Shown piece by piece: positions 9,599 to 20,071 of a stretch of DNA of 64,000 nt (positions are counted from its first letter, which is position 1; each line of letters starts with the position of its first letter). Source of the DNA: Adiantum capillus-veneris (taxonomy: Eukaryota; Streptophyta; Polypodiopsida; Polypodiales; Pteridaceae). The DNA lies in contig CM043971.1 in NCBI GenBank assembly GCA_014529385.2, positions 94,343,840 through 94,407,839 of the forward strand, written 5' to 3'. A program made the translations under genes and the position numbers. The notes under the pieces were generated by a model, which saw only the letters and a program-made list of their open reading frames with translations, did not search any database and was not told the origin of the DNA.

Positions 9599-9896
9599 AG
9601 GAGGTGAAGAAGAAGAAGAAGATGGAGATGGAGCAAGAGCACTCTTCAATTGCACAAATGAGAGAATGAGTAAAAATTAGGTTTAGTTGGCTTTTATAGG
9701 AGCTCACCCCATTCACACTTGGGCGCCCATGCTTAACCAACTAATCCCTTGAATGTCCCAGTTAGAGTGCGCCTCTCATCGACGATCACTCTTACCCTTT
9801 TCCTATTGGTCCGACAAGCCCGGTACCTGACTCTACCAAATACATAATACGCGTCCATCATAGGTGATGGGTGTCCGTGTGCCGTGAGGGTTAACA
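9316..9896 (-). repeat. 5' LTR of NE1
   Basis: 581-bp partner of 963-1,543, with TG...CA ends and an adjacent 5-bp target duplication. It carries the promoter for the NE1 transcript and a CT/CA microsatellite downstream of the TATA box. Confidence 0.95.
9691..9698 (-). promoter_or_regulatory. TATA box of the NE1 LTR
   Basis: TATAAAAG on the minus strand, about 200 bp inside the LTR from its U3 end. It is preserved in the other LTR at 1,340-1,347. It is the likely core promoter for the genomic transcript. Confidence 0.65.
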
Positions 9897-9901
9897 ACAC
9901 T

Positions 9902-10256
9902 TATGGGAAAAAGTTAGACAGATTAATGATGGGAGCCTAACTTTGAAGTCAGCTCCTATAGACAATCTACCTCATGATATGGAAATGAATGTACAATCCT
10001 TGTATGGGGATTGCAGATCTGAAGCTTCAGGAATGTCTAAACCATTGACTTTGAAAACACTACCCTCTTACTTAGGAGATAACGAAGATGAATTCACAGT
10101 GTGTAAAACCACTCTGGTAAAAAGACTGGAATAGACCCTAGAGGTAGACAACATCCATTCAATCATGTCGACACCCATCCAATCCACTCTTACTTTAGGA
10201 GAACTGTTAAAAATCAAACCATATTTATGGAATGATCTACCAAAACTCTAGAAAAG
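9902..10256 (+). pseudogene. H1 Gag C-terminus, right of the NE1 insertion
   Basis: Continues the H1 frame interrupted at 957 (LWEKVRQIND...) to a stop at 10,132-10,134, then on in the same frame with the motif LTLGELLKIKP near 10,195-10,230, a sequence common just upstream of the protease in plant gag-protease frames. A second stop falls near 10,248. It confirms that H1 and NE1 are independent elements of one superfamily. Confidence 0.65.
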
Positions 10257-10787
10257 ATGGGGATAACATGGCTAATCGCAAAAAAATTGAGAAAATGGAA
10301 ACACAAACTGGATATCAAAGAGATTCAATCTGTTCCAATGAAAAAAGTCGGAGAATACTACGTAGGGGAAGAAGGAAACACAACCCTTCCAGTGCGATAT
10401 AATGATATAGAAACCATGGCAATACTGGATAGTGGGGCCGGCATAGCCATAGCTAGGAAAGCAGTATGGGAATCTTGGGGACAACCAGCCATTAGACAAA
10501 CTCGAATGAAATTGCAATTTGCTGATGGACACATTGAAAGACCCTTAGGATTTCTTGAAAAATTGATAGTTAATTCCTGTGGGATGGAATATCAACACAC
10601 TTTTTCCATAGTGGACTTTGGAAAGAAACTCAATTATGAAATCATATTGGGAAAACCTTTCATGCGACAAGTACAACTCATCCTGGATTGGGGAAACAAT
10701 TATCTGTACTTGAAGCAAGTGGGATCAATAGCAAGGGTCAATTTAAAAGATCACACTTATAGAGATGTCATGAAAACACCCATATAG
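10257..10787 (+). CDS. H1 retropepsin-like aspartic protease
   Basis: 176 aa. The active-site motif LDSGAG lies near residue 57, followed by MKLQFADGHIERPLG and ILGKPFM, the second conserved block. The canonical D-S-G is kept, unlike NE1's D-G-G. It would cut the Gag polyprotein during particle maturation. It lies in the same orientation and order as in NE1 and aligns with that domain almost end to end. Upstream frames are broken, so it is probably not expressed. The annotated start codon is arbitrary because the domain would be released from a polyprotein. Confidence 0.75.
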   Translation: MGITWLIAKKLRKWKHKLDIKEIQSVPMKKVGEYYVGEEGNTTLPVRYNDIETMAILDSGAGIAIARKAVWESWGQPAIRQTRMKLQFADGHIERPLGFLEKLIVNSCGMEYQHTFSIVDFGKKLNYEIILGKPFMRQVQLILDWGNNYLYLKQVGSIARVNLKDHTYRDVMKTPI

Positions 10788-11309
10788 GAATTTGATTTAG
10801 TCTCTTTGGCTGAAACTAAGCTTCCATCTTGGTTGAACAAGGACACACCTATTTGGATGTGCGGAGCCTCAGAAAACGAGAGCTTAAAACAAGAAGAGTG
10901 TATCTTAGAAAGGGATTGCATAGATGAAGCACATGTACCTAAACCCTTTTTAGAGCATTTGTTTGAGCCATTTGAGTGGACTCAAATTTTGGCAACAATG
11001 GATGTATGTGTAAATACTTCTATGCCTACTCAATTTTGCAATGAGGATGGCTATGACATAATTCCCATACAAATGATCTCAACCCTCCACATTGAAGACG
11101 AAATTCAAGAATCCAAGGACTTGATGAAAGCTCAACAAGTCTTTTCAGACCTCTACTATAATGCAACAAATGAGTTAGAAGAACATTCAGCTACCTCAGA
11201 TGATTCGAGGTCAGAAAAAGAACATGTGAGAGCTAAGATACTCATAAAAGCAGGGGAGGAAAAGTTTTTTGACTTTCCAAACCAGAAACCGAGAAGACAG
11301 AAATGGTAT
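10788..11309 (+). pseudogene. H1 frame downstream of the protease, no RT
   Basis: The frame from 10,806 holds a charged, non-catalytic sequence (KLPSWLNKDTPIWMCG...) rich in Glu and Lys. It occupies the position of the long C-terminal extension of NE1's second frame, not that of RT. It runs into copia sequence at about 11,310, so H1 is cut off here. No known domain is recognised. Confidence 0.5.
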
Positions 11310-12883
11310 AGAAGAAAAAGAGACACACAGATCAGCCTATTACTGATACAGATGTACATGATGTACTTGAGGAGGAAAGGGCTGAAAATGAGCTGGCTAG
11401 AGGTATGCCAAAATGGCTTGTGAATACATTGCGTGACAGTAAACTGGATGCACCTTTCTCTAGTCTCACTTGTTCAACCTCGCACCATGCATCTTATGCA
11501 TCAGATTGTTATGCTTTGGCTGTGTCTAGCTTACATGATGTTGAGGAACCTCTGACTTTTGATGAAGCAAAAAATTCAAAAAAATGGATGGCTACCATGC
11601 AATCAGAATATGATGCACTTATAGAAAAAGACACATGGAATTTATGTGATTTGCCTCTTGGCAAAAAGGCCATTGGTACAAAGTGGGTTTACAAGTTGAA
11701 ACGCAAGCAGGATGGTGAGATTGATTTCTATAAGACCCGACTTGTTGCAAAGGGTTATGCATAACAAAAAGGCATAGATTATGACTACTGTGCATTTTCT
11801 ATGTGCATTGGTAGCTCATTTTGGTTGGGATGTACATCAATAACACATTGTTACTGCTTTCTTGAATGGTGACATATTTGAGGAAGTTTATGTAACACAA
11901 CCTCATGGTTTTGTCTCGGGGGGGTTCACCTTTTAGTACCCCCCTATATACCGTGCATTTATGGTGTATTAATAAATACCCTCTTTTAACATGTCTAAAT
12001 GAATAGAATGACCCCTTATTTTAGGAAATTTTCCCAAAATTGAATATAAAAGCCCCTTATTTTAATGTATCTCTGTTAAATTGCCTAAATGTTTCAAATT
12101 TTAAAACTCCTCCTTTCGAACTCACATTACACATTAACATGATTACATAGTGCACCCCCCGAGGGTTTTGTCAAGAAAGAACAAGAGGATAAGGTGTGCA
12201 AATGTAACAAAGCTTTGTATGGGTTGAAGCAATCTCCTCATGCTTGGTATGAGAAGGCTGACACTCATTTGGTCAAACGAGGCTTTCGTAACAGTCCAAT
12301 AGAACGCACATTGTATGTAAAGCGTGAGGGTGATCTACTTCTCATTGTGGTTCTTTATGTGGATGATTTGTTGATCACTGGACCAAATGAGAGACACATT
12401 GCTGAATTTAAGGATGATTTAAATACTACTTTCAAGATCAAAGATTTGGGAATGTTGCATCATTACTTGGGTAAACAGTTTAAGGAGTGTGATGATGGTA
12501 TTTCCTTGTGCCAGAAAAGTCACATAGAGACATTGCTATGTAAGTTTGGACTTGAGGATTGCAAACCTATTTCCACTCCCATGGAAACAAGTTTGAAATT
12601 GAGTCTTCATGATACTGGTGATCCTATAGATGTCACTCTTTACCAAACTGTTACTGGATGCCTCATTTATGTATGAAGCTTGAGTCCGGATATTCAATTT
12701 GCTGCCTCACAGGTCAATAGATTTATGTATAGGCCATGGTCTAAGCTTTGGCAGACTGTCAAGAGCAGTTTTTTCTACTTAAGTGGCACTTTACATCTTG
12801 GCTTGTTTTATCCCAAGGGGGGATCATTGCCACCAGACTTACATCCTTTTTCGGACTCAGATTGGGCCGGTTGTTTTGACACG
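11310..12883 (+). pseudogene. Ty1/copia RT-RNase H fragment
   Basis: Begins in the pre-RT linker (PKWLVNTLRD) and runs through WVYKLKRKQDGEIDFYKTRLVAKGYA into the RT palm, with YGLKQSPHAWY, the catalytic LYVDDLLITG (about 12,350), FKIKDLG and YLGKQ. It ends at the RNase H opening SDSDWAGC. Stops occur at 11,762, near 11,855 and at 12,674, and part of the palm is missing around 11,790. A MITE (11,916-12,163) splits the conserved QPHGFV-KK junction, and the frame is continuous without it. No LTR of this element is visible. The right end is cut by a second MITE. Confidence 0.85.
11916..12163 (+). mobile_element. MITE with 9-bp target duplication
   Basis: 248 bp bounded by GGTTTTGTC at 11,907-11,915 and 12,164-12,172. 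The ends are inverted: CTCGGGGGG(G)TTCAC on the left matches the complement of GTGCACCCCCCGAG on the right. The interior is A/T-rich and non-coding. A 9-bp duplication points to the Mutator (MULE) superfamily. Removing it rejoins the copia RT frame, which shows it inserted into a once-coding gene. Confidence 0.85.
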
Positions 12884-13243
12884 CCATGATGTGCACGTGA
12901 ATAATGTGAAAATAAAAATATCTACCTCACTCTTAATTTTTTTGATCTGTGGGACCAAATGCTACAATGTACATAGTGTGATATATGCAAAAACAGATGC
13001 CATGGTTGCACACGGTACATACCTTGTCCAGTAGGTGTGGCTAGCGATGTTGCACCGTTGCATGTTTTACCACATTAAATAATGTGAAAGATACATGAAA
13101 ATAAGGGGTTTTTATATTAAATTTTGGAAAAAATCCTAAAATAAGGGGTACATTTATTCCGATTTAGACATGTTAAAAGAGGGGTTTTTTTAATACCCCG
13201 CGAATGCACGTTATATAGGAGGGCACTAAATGGTGAACCCCTC
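12884..13243 (-). mobile_element. Second copy of the same MITE family, inverted
   Basis: Its right end (complement GAGGGGTTCACCATTTAGTG) and the following ~150 bp match the left half of the 11,916 element in reverse orientation. The left end retains only GTGCAC of the opposite terminal repeat. It is ~360 bp long because of extra internal sequence. No convincing target duplication is seen, so one end may be eroded. Confidence 0.65.
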
Positions 13244-13445
13244 AAGACTTCATCTGTGCAATTGGGAGAAAGGCTACACCTAATCTTCACACACACAAGA
13301 GTTTTGAGTTATTCTTGGTTCTTTTTCAAAGTGGAGCTTTCATGGCTTGAGTTTTGTTCTTTTTGAGTGTGTTTTTAGCTTCAAATCTTCTACGCCTTGC
13401 TTGATTTTGAAAGGAATCCTCACAGTCAGAGGCCCGGCGCTTTCA
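13244..13445 (+). other. Leader upstream of H2 Gag
   Basis: About 200 bp between the MITE and the first Gag codons with a short CA run and no coding frame. It probably contains the LTR end/primer-binding region of H2, but I cannot assign the primer. Confidence 0.35.
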
Positions 13446-15059
13446 ATGGACCAATTTAAAGGTAAAGATGTAACAAAGTATCTTTGTGGATATGTAAAGG
13501 AGAGGAAGCTTCATTGAGTGCCCGAAGTAGAGATGGTGCAAAGTTTTGAACTAGTTGTGGTTCCCGAGATCAGAGAGCATGTAAGGGTAATTATAAATGA
13601 GCATGGGGCAACTTGGGAAGCATTCAAATTAGTCTATATGTCCAAAAGAAGAATATTTCATGGAAGACTCCGAAAGGGTGACAAACATGACTTTTTTAGA
13701 GTGGGTAGTTAGGCAAAAAGAGGGACTTCTTTCAAGGATTGAAAAGCTACCCTAAACTCCGAGAAGACAATAAAGCTATTTTTGCAGGTAGCAAGTAAAG
13801 AGATTCAAGAGAAGCTAGAGTTACTACTTGAGGACAAAGATACTGAACAAGGATTAAAGACAGATTGGAATGAGGTCAAAGATGCCATTTCACTACTAGC
13901 TAAGCGACAATGACAAAGAGACAAGATGATAGTCAACCCTACTCAAGCCCCAAGTGTTCTTGAGAGTCCCATGAAGCCTATGATTGTGGATGCAAAGAGT
14001 GACAAATCCATCCTCAATGATATTGTTAAAGAAATGCAAGAGCTAAAGTTAAATCTTACAAGGCTAGAAGAGAAGGGACAACCATCAGGTCAATCTACAT
14101 TGCGATGACCTCAAAGCAGAGAAGGTTTTGTAAATAGATGCATATGGTGTGATAGTACTAACCGTACAAGGAGGGATTGTAAAAGTTTTAGAGACTCTTT
14201 GACAAAGGAGATTATTTTTTTTAAAGATGGAAAAATTCACCTAAGTGAAACACGTAAGCTCTTGGGGAAAAACTTTGGCAAAGGTGGGATGAAGAAACTA
14301 GTAGAGGACATGGCCACTAGCCATGTCATCTCAATGGTTGAGGCAGCCACCTATGGGTTGAAGGTGGATCAGCCTATTAAGCAGAGAGGAGTCAAGGTTG
14401 GAGAAGAAGCATTTAATGGTATTGGAGAATTGTGTCCATGGGCAATAGAGTCTACTGCGAAGGGTAAAATGACTAAAGAAGTCTTGCATGAAGCTGGAAA
14501 TTGCATTCGACTAGAAATAGGTTGGAATGAACCTGTAGGCTCATTGTTAGTGCATGCTTATGTTGCCAAATGTCAAGCCAATGAGGCCATTGTTGAAGAG
14601 AAACACATGCGTGAGAATGGGGATGAAGGGCCTTCAAAGCGGTCCACGAGGAGTGGATGCAAAAATGACACAGTGCCTTTTAGGTCATCTTATTGGAAAT
14701 AGATGCATGTCCCCGACGTACCTATGTAGGAATCCTTTAAAGAAAAGAAGAAGGATGCAATGAAAGCAAAAGCAAAGGGTCTGGCCTACAAACTCCAATC
14801 TGGCATAGAGGTGGCAACCGATCTCAAAAAGGTTTTGGAAGAGAGTATTTTAAAGAGTAAGGTGGAATTTACCTTGGGTGAGGCCCTTCAAATAGCAAAG
14901 AGGGAGTTTCATGAAGAAATAATTGATATCATAAAGAGGAAGCGGCCGTCTCTTACTAAATCTATCTATGCACACGGTGAGGAAGAGAATTTAAATGCAC
15001 AAGGAGTACAGGTCTCCGGTGAGCAAGGTGATCAAATTATTGTTTGATGATGCAAGTCT
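13446..15059 (+). pseudogene. H2 Gag of the D-H-G Ty3-type lineage
   Basis: The frame opens MDQFKGKDVTKYL and continues through 13,518-13,712, 13,926-14,108, 14,199-14,702 and 14,760-15,047, with stops between. A degraded zinc knuckle CIWCDSTNRTRRDC at about 14,140-14,180 has lost its His. It is followed by FFKDGKIHL and FGKGGMKKLV, then KEVLHEAGNCIRLEIGWNEP. This arrangement is unlike plant Tat, Athila or chromovirus Gags and recalls fungal Ty3 elements (from memory, not searched). The homologous downstream domains are better kept in E4 (55,929-60,030), which lacks this Gag. Confidence 0.65.
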
Positions 15060-15653
15060 AGGGGAGGAGTAAAACATTTTCGCTTCCTGGATGATGAATA
15101 TGAATTTGAGACCACTCACAAGAGTTATTACTTAAAGAGTCACTGGGCAAGAATGACTACTGAGACCCTCGTAAAAGTGGGAGACTTAGAAAAGCCATAC
15201 ATTGCGTTGATAGATCATGGATAAAAAATTAACCTCATGTCAGAGAGTCTTTATTAAAAAGGAAAATGGACAATTGATATAAATCATGGATGGATGATTC
15301 GTGCAACAAACAACTCATCAAGGGACCTGTACAAAGCTTGTCCAAATGTAAAGGTGACTATAGGGGATGTAAAAGATGACCATAATTTCTTTGTACATGA
15401 GATGTCTACATACCCTCTTATCCTTGGGCAAACATACATCCTTGCTACTTGCATGGAAACCAAGGTGATGGATGATGGATTATCTTATGCTAGGATAAGG
15501 AGCAGGGATGGGAAGCGTGTAGTACAAATCCTTACTGTTTGTGTGGATCATAAAAGAAACTATGAAAGTCTCAGAGAGAAACCCTTGCCAAACACAAACA
15601 AAGAATTCAAGGACTACAGGGATATGAGGGGTTTTGGCCATGTACCAATGTAG
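15060..15653 (+). pseudogene. H2 aspartic protease with D-H-G motif
   Basis: Aligns along its length with the E4 protease at 59,422-60,030: VKVGDLEKPYIALIDHG, then WMIRATNNSSRDLYKACP, VTIGDVK, LILGQ and METKVMDDGLSYARIRS. Three bases after the D-H-G a stop interrupts the frame (about 15,220), and another follows near 15,255. The frame ends GFGHVPM-stop, exactly where E4 and the third copy at 19,857-20,070 also stop, so that stop is an original gene boundary. Catalytic Asp is present and the Ser/Thr is replaced by His. Confidence 0.75.
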
Positions 15654-15948
15654 AGCAGGATTACAGTGGTACAAGAAGAGAAAACTTCTCGCATGATATA
15701 TATGCAAAGGAAACATTTTCTACAAGGTTTGTAGGATTAACAGACGATGGATCTTTTGCTTTTACAAAGTGTGAGGACTCAAAGCGGGGTGAACAAAAAC
15801 ATGTAAATAGTGTACAAAGAAGTTTGAAGATGAATGGTTTGCTAGAAGATGGTGAATGCATTGCAGGTGTGTACGATGAGTGTTCGTTTGTGGATACTAT
15901 GCAAGACTTGGAGTCTTTAGTGGATTGCAGTTTGCGTATGGGAAATGA

Positions 15949-16978
15949 GGTCGTGAAAGTATGCTCAATAGAAATGTACAAAGTCATTGAGTGTTGGATG
16001 CATCCAACGTCAGCAACCATTTTCACCTTCTCATGGACATTATTTTTCCATTTGCTATGTATATATTCATGGTTCAAATTGAGTTTCAAGTTGTATCTGT
16101 TTATTCACTTCATGTACTTCATGAAGTGAAGTACATTGAGTTCCAAGTTGTATCTGTTTATTCACTTCATGTACTTTGGGCGGCCAGCCATAACTTTTCA
16201 AACCGTAGGTATATAAGTGAATGTAGCTCATGTGAAAGGGGAGATATCATTTTGAGAGAAACCTAGAGTAAAGAAGGAGAAGAAGGAGGCGATGGAGGTG
16301 GAAGCATGGAGCCACATGTACTCTCTTCACGGACCGATTATATGCATGCAATGAAGATGAGTCCTTTTTTCTTTCTCTTGCTTTTAATTAAGTTGTGTAT
16401 TAGTGTGTTGATGGTGTAGATTAAGAACTAATGGATCTCTAATTCTTGACTGCCTATTGTGTGTTTGATTCTAGTAGTGTGTGCATGATTAGACTAGTGT
16501 GTAGATTAAGGATTTGTGCATGCATTTCTCTAATCATAAGTTCATGAGCTTGTGATTAGGATGTGACCACAAGGATTAGTAGAGAATGCAACGATTAGAA
16601 ACCTTGATTAGCATAAGGGTTAGCGTATGTGCATACACTAATCCCCTTCATTAGTTCTCTCTTCTTCCTATTGTAGATAATCTCATGTGATTTTTCCACT
16701 CAATTCTATCTCATTTCTCCCACACAATCACCCATGTGTGATGTTTCCATGCCCTAGCTAGGTCGCTACCATCCTTGGTTTCTATGCCCTAGCCGGGTAG
16801 CTACCATCCTTGGATTGATAATTTTGTTGATTTTTTGGAGCTATGCTACGAGGGAGTTAACATTGAGGATTAGAAAAATGTTGAAGGTGTTAATGTACGA
16901 GTGGATATCAAGTACAAGTCTGTGGCAAAGAAAGTGAAACCAATGGCATTAACTCTACAAAAAGATTGTAGGGATAAG
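15949..16978 (+). repeat. Left arm of a ~1-kb inverted repeat
   Basis: Matches 18,898-19,854 in reverse orientation, including the pol frame and the solo-LTR-like insertion at the same codon. The arms differ by scattered substitutions and the two small duplications. The insertion therefore predates the inverted duplication. Confidence 0.85.
15991..16813 (+). mobile_element. Solo-LTR-like insertion with ATTGA duplication
   Basis: 823 bp flanked by ATTGA at 15,986-15,990 and 16,814-16,818 and splitting the H2 pol frame. It carries a TATA-like TATATAAG at 16,210-16,217 and no coding frame. The ends (GTGTTGG...CCTTGG) are not canonical TG...CA, so the assignment to an LTR is inferred from size, promoter and 5-bp duplication. 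Two internal duplications (a ~58-bp one near 16,080-16,180 and a ~35-bp one near 16,745-16,810) are absent from the inverted copy. Confidence 0.6.
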
Positions 16979-17720
16979 AAATTTGCCTAATCGCATCATT
17001 ATATTTGCTAATTTTTCGGTTAAAATTGGGCAAAAATGAGGCAAAAAACGGCCAATTTTACATCGATTTGATTGTCAAATGCATTGGAAATTGATTGGGA
17101 TTGTAATATTTATGCTCCAAGTGCTAAAAATCAAGTAGAATGAGCTGCATATTTCTCAAAAATTATTCGGCTAATTTTTGGTAATTATTTCGTTAGTTTT
17201 TGGCATTTTTAGCATTTTTTGTGCTAATTTAGTGCTTAAAATTTGTTCAATTTTATAAAAAAAATTGATGAAATCGTAAAAATATGATGTGAACAATCAA
17301 CCCAAAATGAAATTTTTGAAACGATGAAGTCTTGCTAAGTTTCTGATTGTTTTTAGCATTTTTCGGATATTTTTTTGGGTAATTTTACCTTTTTGGGCAA
17401 AATTTTTTTAAAACTTTGTTGCATCTGTGTATATTTTCACCCTCCCCGCTTTCGTGACCACCGGGCCCTACACAACCTCGCCTGCATCCATGTTTGCACT
17501 TACCTTGTCCCGCACTCGTTGCCCCCATGTACACACTCTCTAACCAGTCTCCACTCCTTGACCTCGTGTGACCCAATCACACTCCACACACACACACACA
17601 TACACTCACACACACACATAAAACAAACAAAAGAAGAAAAGACAAAAGACCTAAAAAAAGAAAAGACAAGAAAGTCAATACACAAAGAAACAAACACACA
17701 AACAAACATACACACACACG

Positions 17721-17769
<49 letters not shown>

Positions 17770-18288
17770 GCACACACACAAATTTTTCATTTTGTTTGCT
17801 TTTCTATGTCTTGTTTCTCTTCATTGCATTGCACATGCATCAAAAATCTGCAAACGTCCCGTTCACACGCATTTAAGCACAAATAGACGCATTTAGAGCC
17901 CCGAGAGTCAGATTTCATCCGAAATTGTCTGATTTTGTCGATTTGAGCCGTTTTTAGCATATTGGAGCCAGATCACACACACAGACCTTGTTTGACACGG
18001 ATTTTGATTTTGGGTCTACGATTTTTCAGATTAGACACTTTAGAGCTGTTTCACGTGCAATATTGTATTTTCGCTCGATTTGACTGCAGAGTCCCACGAT
18101 TGATCATATTTGACCTTGACTTGCGATAGAGATTTGTGTTGGCCTTGATATTGCCCAGATTTAGCTAGTTAGAGCTTGTTCACACGTGAGATCTTGCTTT
18201 GGCCGCTTTTGGCTATTCTTAGCACACCGACGCGCGATTAGAGCTCGATTTGGTTACTAGACCTACATTTGGCTACGACTTTGACCGA
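16979..18288. other. Unassigned A/T-rich spacer of the inverted repeat
   Basis: 1.3 kb with no supported gene, bounded by the two points where H2 homology ends. It contains repeated GCTAATTTTT motifs, CA runs near 17,585-17,620 and 17,710, and a (CT)22 tract at 17,724-17,768. Its style resembles an LTR or 5' leader of a Ty3 element, but no terminal repeat partner is in the window. Frames crossing the microsatellite are artefacts. Confidence 0.5.
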
Positions 18289-18897
18289 GGTGCACATACT
18301 TACCAAACCCAAAGGTGTTCTCATGGTATTCAGGTCCCTGCTTCCCATAGCTAGTTGGAGTTGATCATACCCTGAGTACAAATCCTCAAAAGAATATACC
18401 GCCCTTCCTGCAAATGCCTCTGCAAACTCATCTACAACTGGCCCTGTATCCACATTTTTTATTTTCACCTTATTTACAGGCTGCATATCTTGAATAAAGC
18501 GTAAAGAACCATTTTTCTTCAGAACTGTGAACCACCTATTTCAATATGAAGCACAAGAAGGCTCCACAATACCCATCTTGATCTTTTCATTAAGCAACTC
18601 AATGAGTTTTGGCAAATGGGCCTTTGAAACTGGGATAGGCCTCAAGTTTCAAGGTACATGAGGGATAGTGAAGATCACCATATGAGCAACAACGGATGAA
18701 TCAACACACCCAATCTCATGCGGCTCGAATGCAAAAGCCTTTCCATGTTTGGAAAGCATTTCTTCAAAGCATATTTTTTCAGCCTCTGTCAAATTGTCCT
18801 TGCAACCAATATTTAACTGCAAAGTATCATGTGTAAACTTATGCCCAATCTTGCTTGGGCCACAACAAAAACTAGGTTGCAAAGCAACTTAATCCAT

Positions 18898-19854
18898 CTT
18901 ATCCATACAATCTTTTGGTAGAGGTAATGCCATTGCTTTCACTTTCTTTTCCACAGACTTGTACTTGATCTCCACTCGTACATTAATACCTTCAACATTT
19001 TTTAAATCCTCAATGTTAACTCCCTCGTAGCATAGCTCCAAAGAATCAACAAAATTATCAATCCAAGGATGGTAGCGACCCGGCTAGGGCATGGAAACAT
19101 CACACATGGGTGATTGTGTGAGAGAAATGAGATAGAATTGAGTGGGGAAATCACATGAGATTATCTACAATAGGAAGAAGAGACAACTAATGAAGGGGAT
19201 TAGTGTATACACACACGCTAACCCTTATGCTAATCAAGGTTGCTAATCGAACAAGTTGCATTCTCTACTAATCCTCGTGGTCACATCCTAATCACAAGCT
19301 CACCCAAGCTCATGGAGTTATGATTAGAGCAATGCATGCACAAATCCTTAATCTACACACTAATCTAATCATGCATACACTACTAGAATCAAACACACAA
19401 TAGGCAGTCAAGAATTAGAGAGCCATTAGTTCTTAATCTACACCATCAAGACACTAATACACAACTTAATGAAAAGCAAGAGAAAGGCAAAAGGACTCAT
19501 CTTCGTTGCATGCATATAATCGGTCCATGAAGAGAGTACATGCGGCTCCATGTTTCCACCTCCATAGCCTCCTTCTTGTCCTTTTACACTCTAGGTTTCT
19601 CTCAAAATGATATCTCCCCTTTCACATGAGCTACATTCACTTATATACCTAGGGTTTTAAAAGTTATGGCCGGCTGCCCATAGTACATGAAGTGAATAAA
19701 CAGATACAACTTGGAACTCAATGTGAGCCCATGAATATATACATAGCAAATGGAAAAATAGCGTCCATGAGAAGGTGAAAATGGCTGCTGACATTGGATG
19801 CCTCCAACACTCAACGACTTTGTACATTTCTATTGAGCATACTTTTACGACCAA
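18898..19854 (-). repeat. Right arm of the inverted repeat
   Basis: Reverse-orientation partner of 15,949-16,978, separated from it by 1.9 kb. Read-through transcription across both arms would give a long imperfect hairpin RNA. Confidence 0.85.
19063..19810 (-). mobile_element. Second copy of the solo-LTR-like insertion
   Basis: 748-bp inverted copy of 15,991-16,813 at the same codon of the pol frame (GTTGA on one side, ATTGA on the other in element orientation). It lacks the two internal duplications of the left copy, so it is closer to the original form. Confidence 0.65.
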
Positions 19855-19856
19855 CG

Positions 19857-20070
19857 TGATGGACGATGGGTCAACTTATGCTATGAGAAGGAGCAGGGAT
19901 GGGAAGCATGTAGTAGATCTGCGTGTATCATAAAACAAACTATGAAAGTCTCAGAGAGCAACCCTTGCCAAACACAAACAAATTAAAGAATTCAAGGACT
20001 ACAAGGATATGAGGGGTTTTGGCCATGTACCAGTGTAGAGAAGGATTGCAGTGGTACAAGAAGAGAAAAG
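19857..20070 (+). pseudogene. Third copy of the D-H-G protease C-terminus
   Basis: Plus-strand fragment matching 15,468-15,680, starting VMDDGSTYAM and ending at GFGHVPV-stop followed by the same downstream 30 bp. It abuts the inverted copy head-on at 19,855, which marks an inversion or rearrangement breakpoint. Confidence 0.75.
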
Positions 20071-20071
20071 T

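Larger units (their letters stand above)
963..9896 (-). mobile_element. NE1: complete gag-protease LTR retrotransposon lacking RT
   Basis: An 8,934-bp element read on the minus strand. From its 5' end it has an LTR (9,316-9,896), a tRNA-Asp primer-binding site (9,294-9,311), a ~0.96-kb leader with tandem repeats, Gag (8,337-6,169), a second zinc-knuckle frame (6,169-5,729), a long frame with a retropepsin-like domain (5,759-3,159), 1.6 kb without genes, a polypurine tract and the 3' LTR (963-1,543). No RT, RNase H or integrase motif appears in any frame between the LTRs, so it is non-autonomous and must borrow pol. The two LTRs differ at about five bases plus microsatellite length, so the insertion is young. 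It sits in a related element (H1). Confidence 0.92.
15654..16978 (+). pseudogene. H2 pol start, interrupted by a solo-LTR-like insertion
   Basis: Segment between protease and RT. It contains SFVDTMQDLESLVDCSL and VVKVCSIEMYKVIE up to 15,990, then an 823-bp insertion (15,991-16,813), then the same frame again (DNFVD.LELCYEGVN...KYKSVAKKVKP) to 16,978, where homology stops abruptly. E4 has the uninterrupted equivalent at about 59,000-59,240. RT itself is absent on this side but appears, inverted, at 18,289-18,900. Confidence 0.7.
18289..19854 (-). pseudogene. Inverted H2 copy: pol from pre-RT linker into RT
   Basis: Read on the minus strand from 19,854: VVKVCSIEMYKVVE, the 748-bp insertion, the KYKSV linker, then GHKFTHDTLQ, ILxxHGKAFAFEPHEIGCVD (E4: SKHGKAFALEPHEVGCVD), IPHVP and RT fingers QDMQPVNKVKIKNVDTGP...YSGYDQL...RTPLGLVSMCT. 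Homology stops just before the conserved LPQGATN, so the palm with the catalytic aspartates is missing. Several stops and frameshifts interrupt it. Confidence 0.75.
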
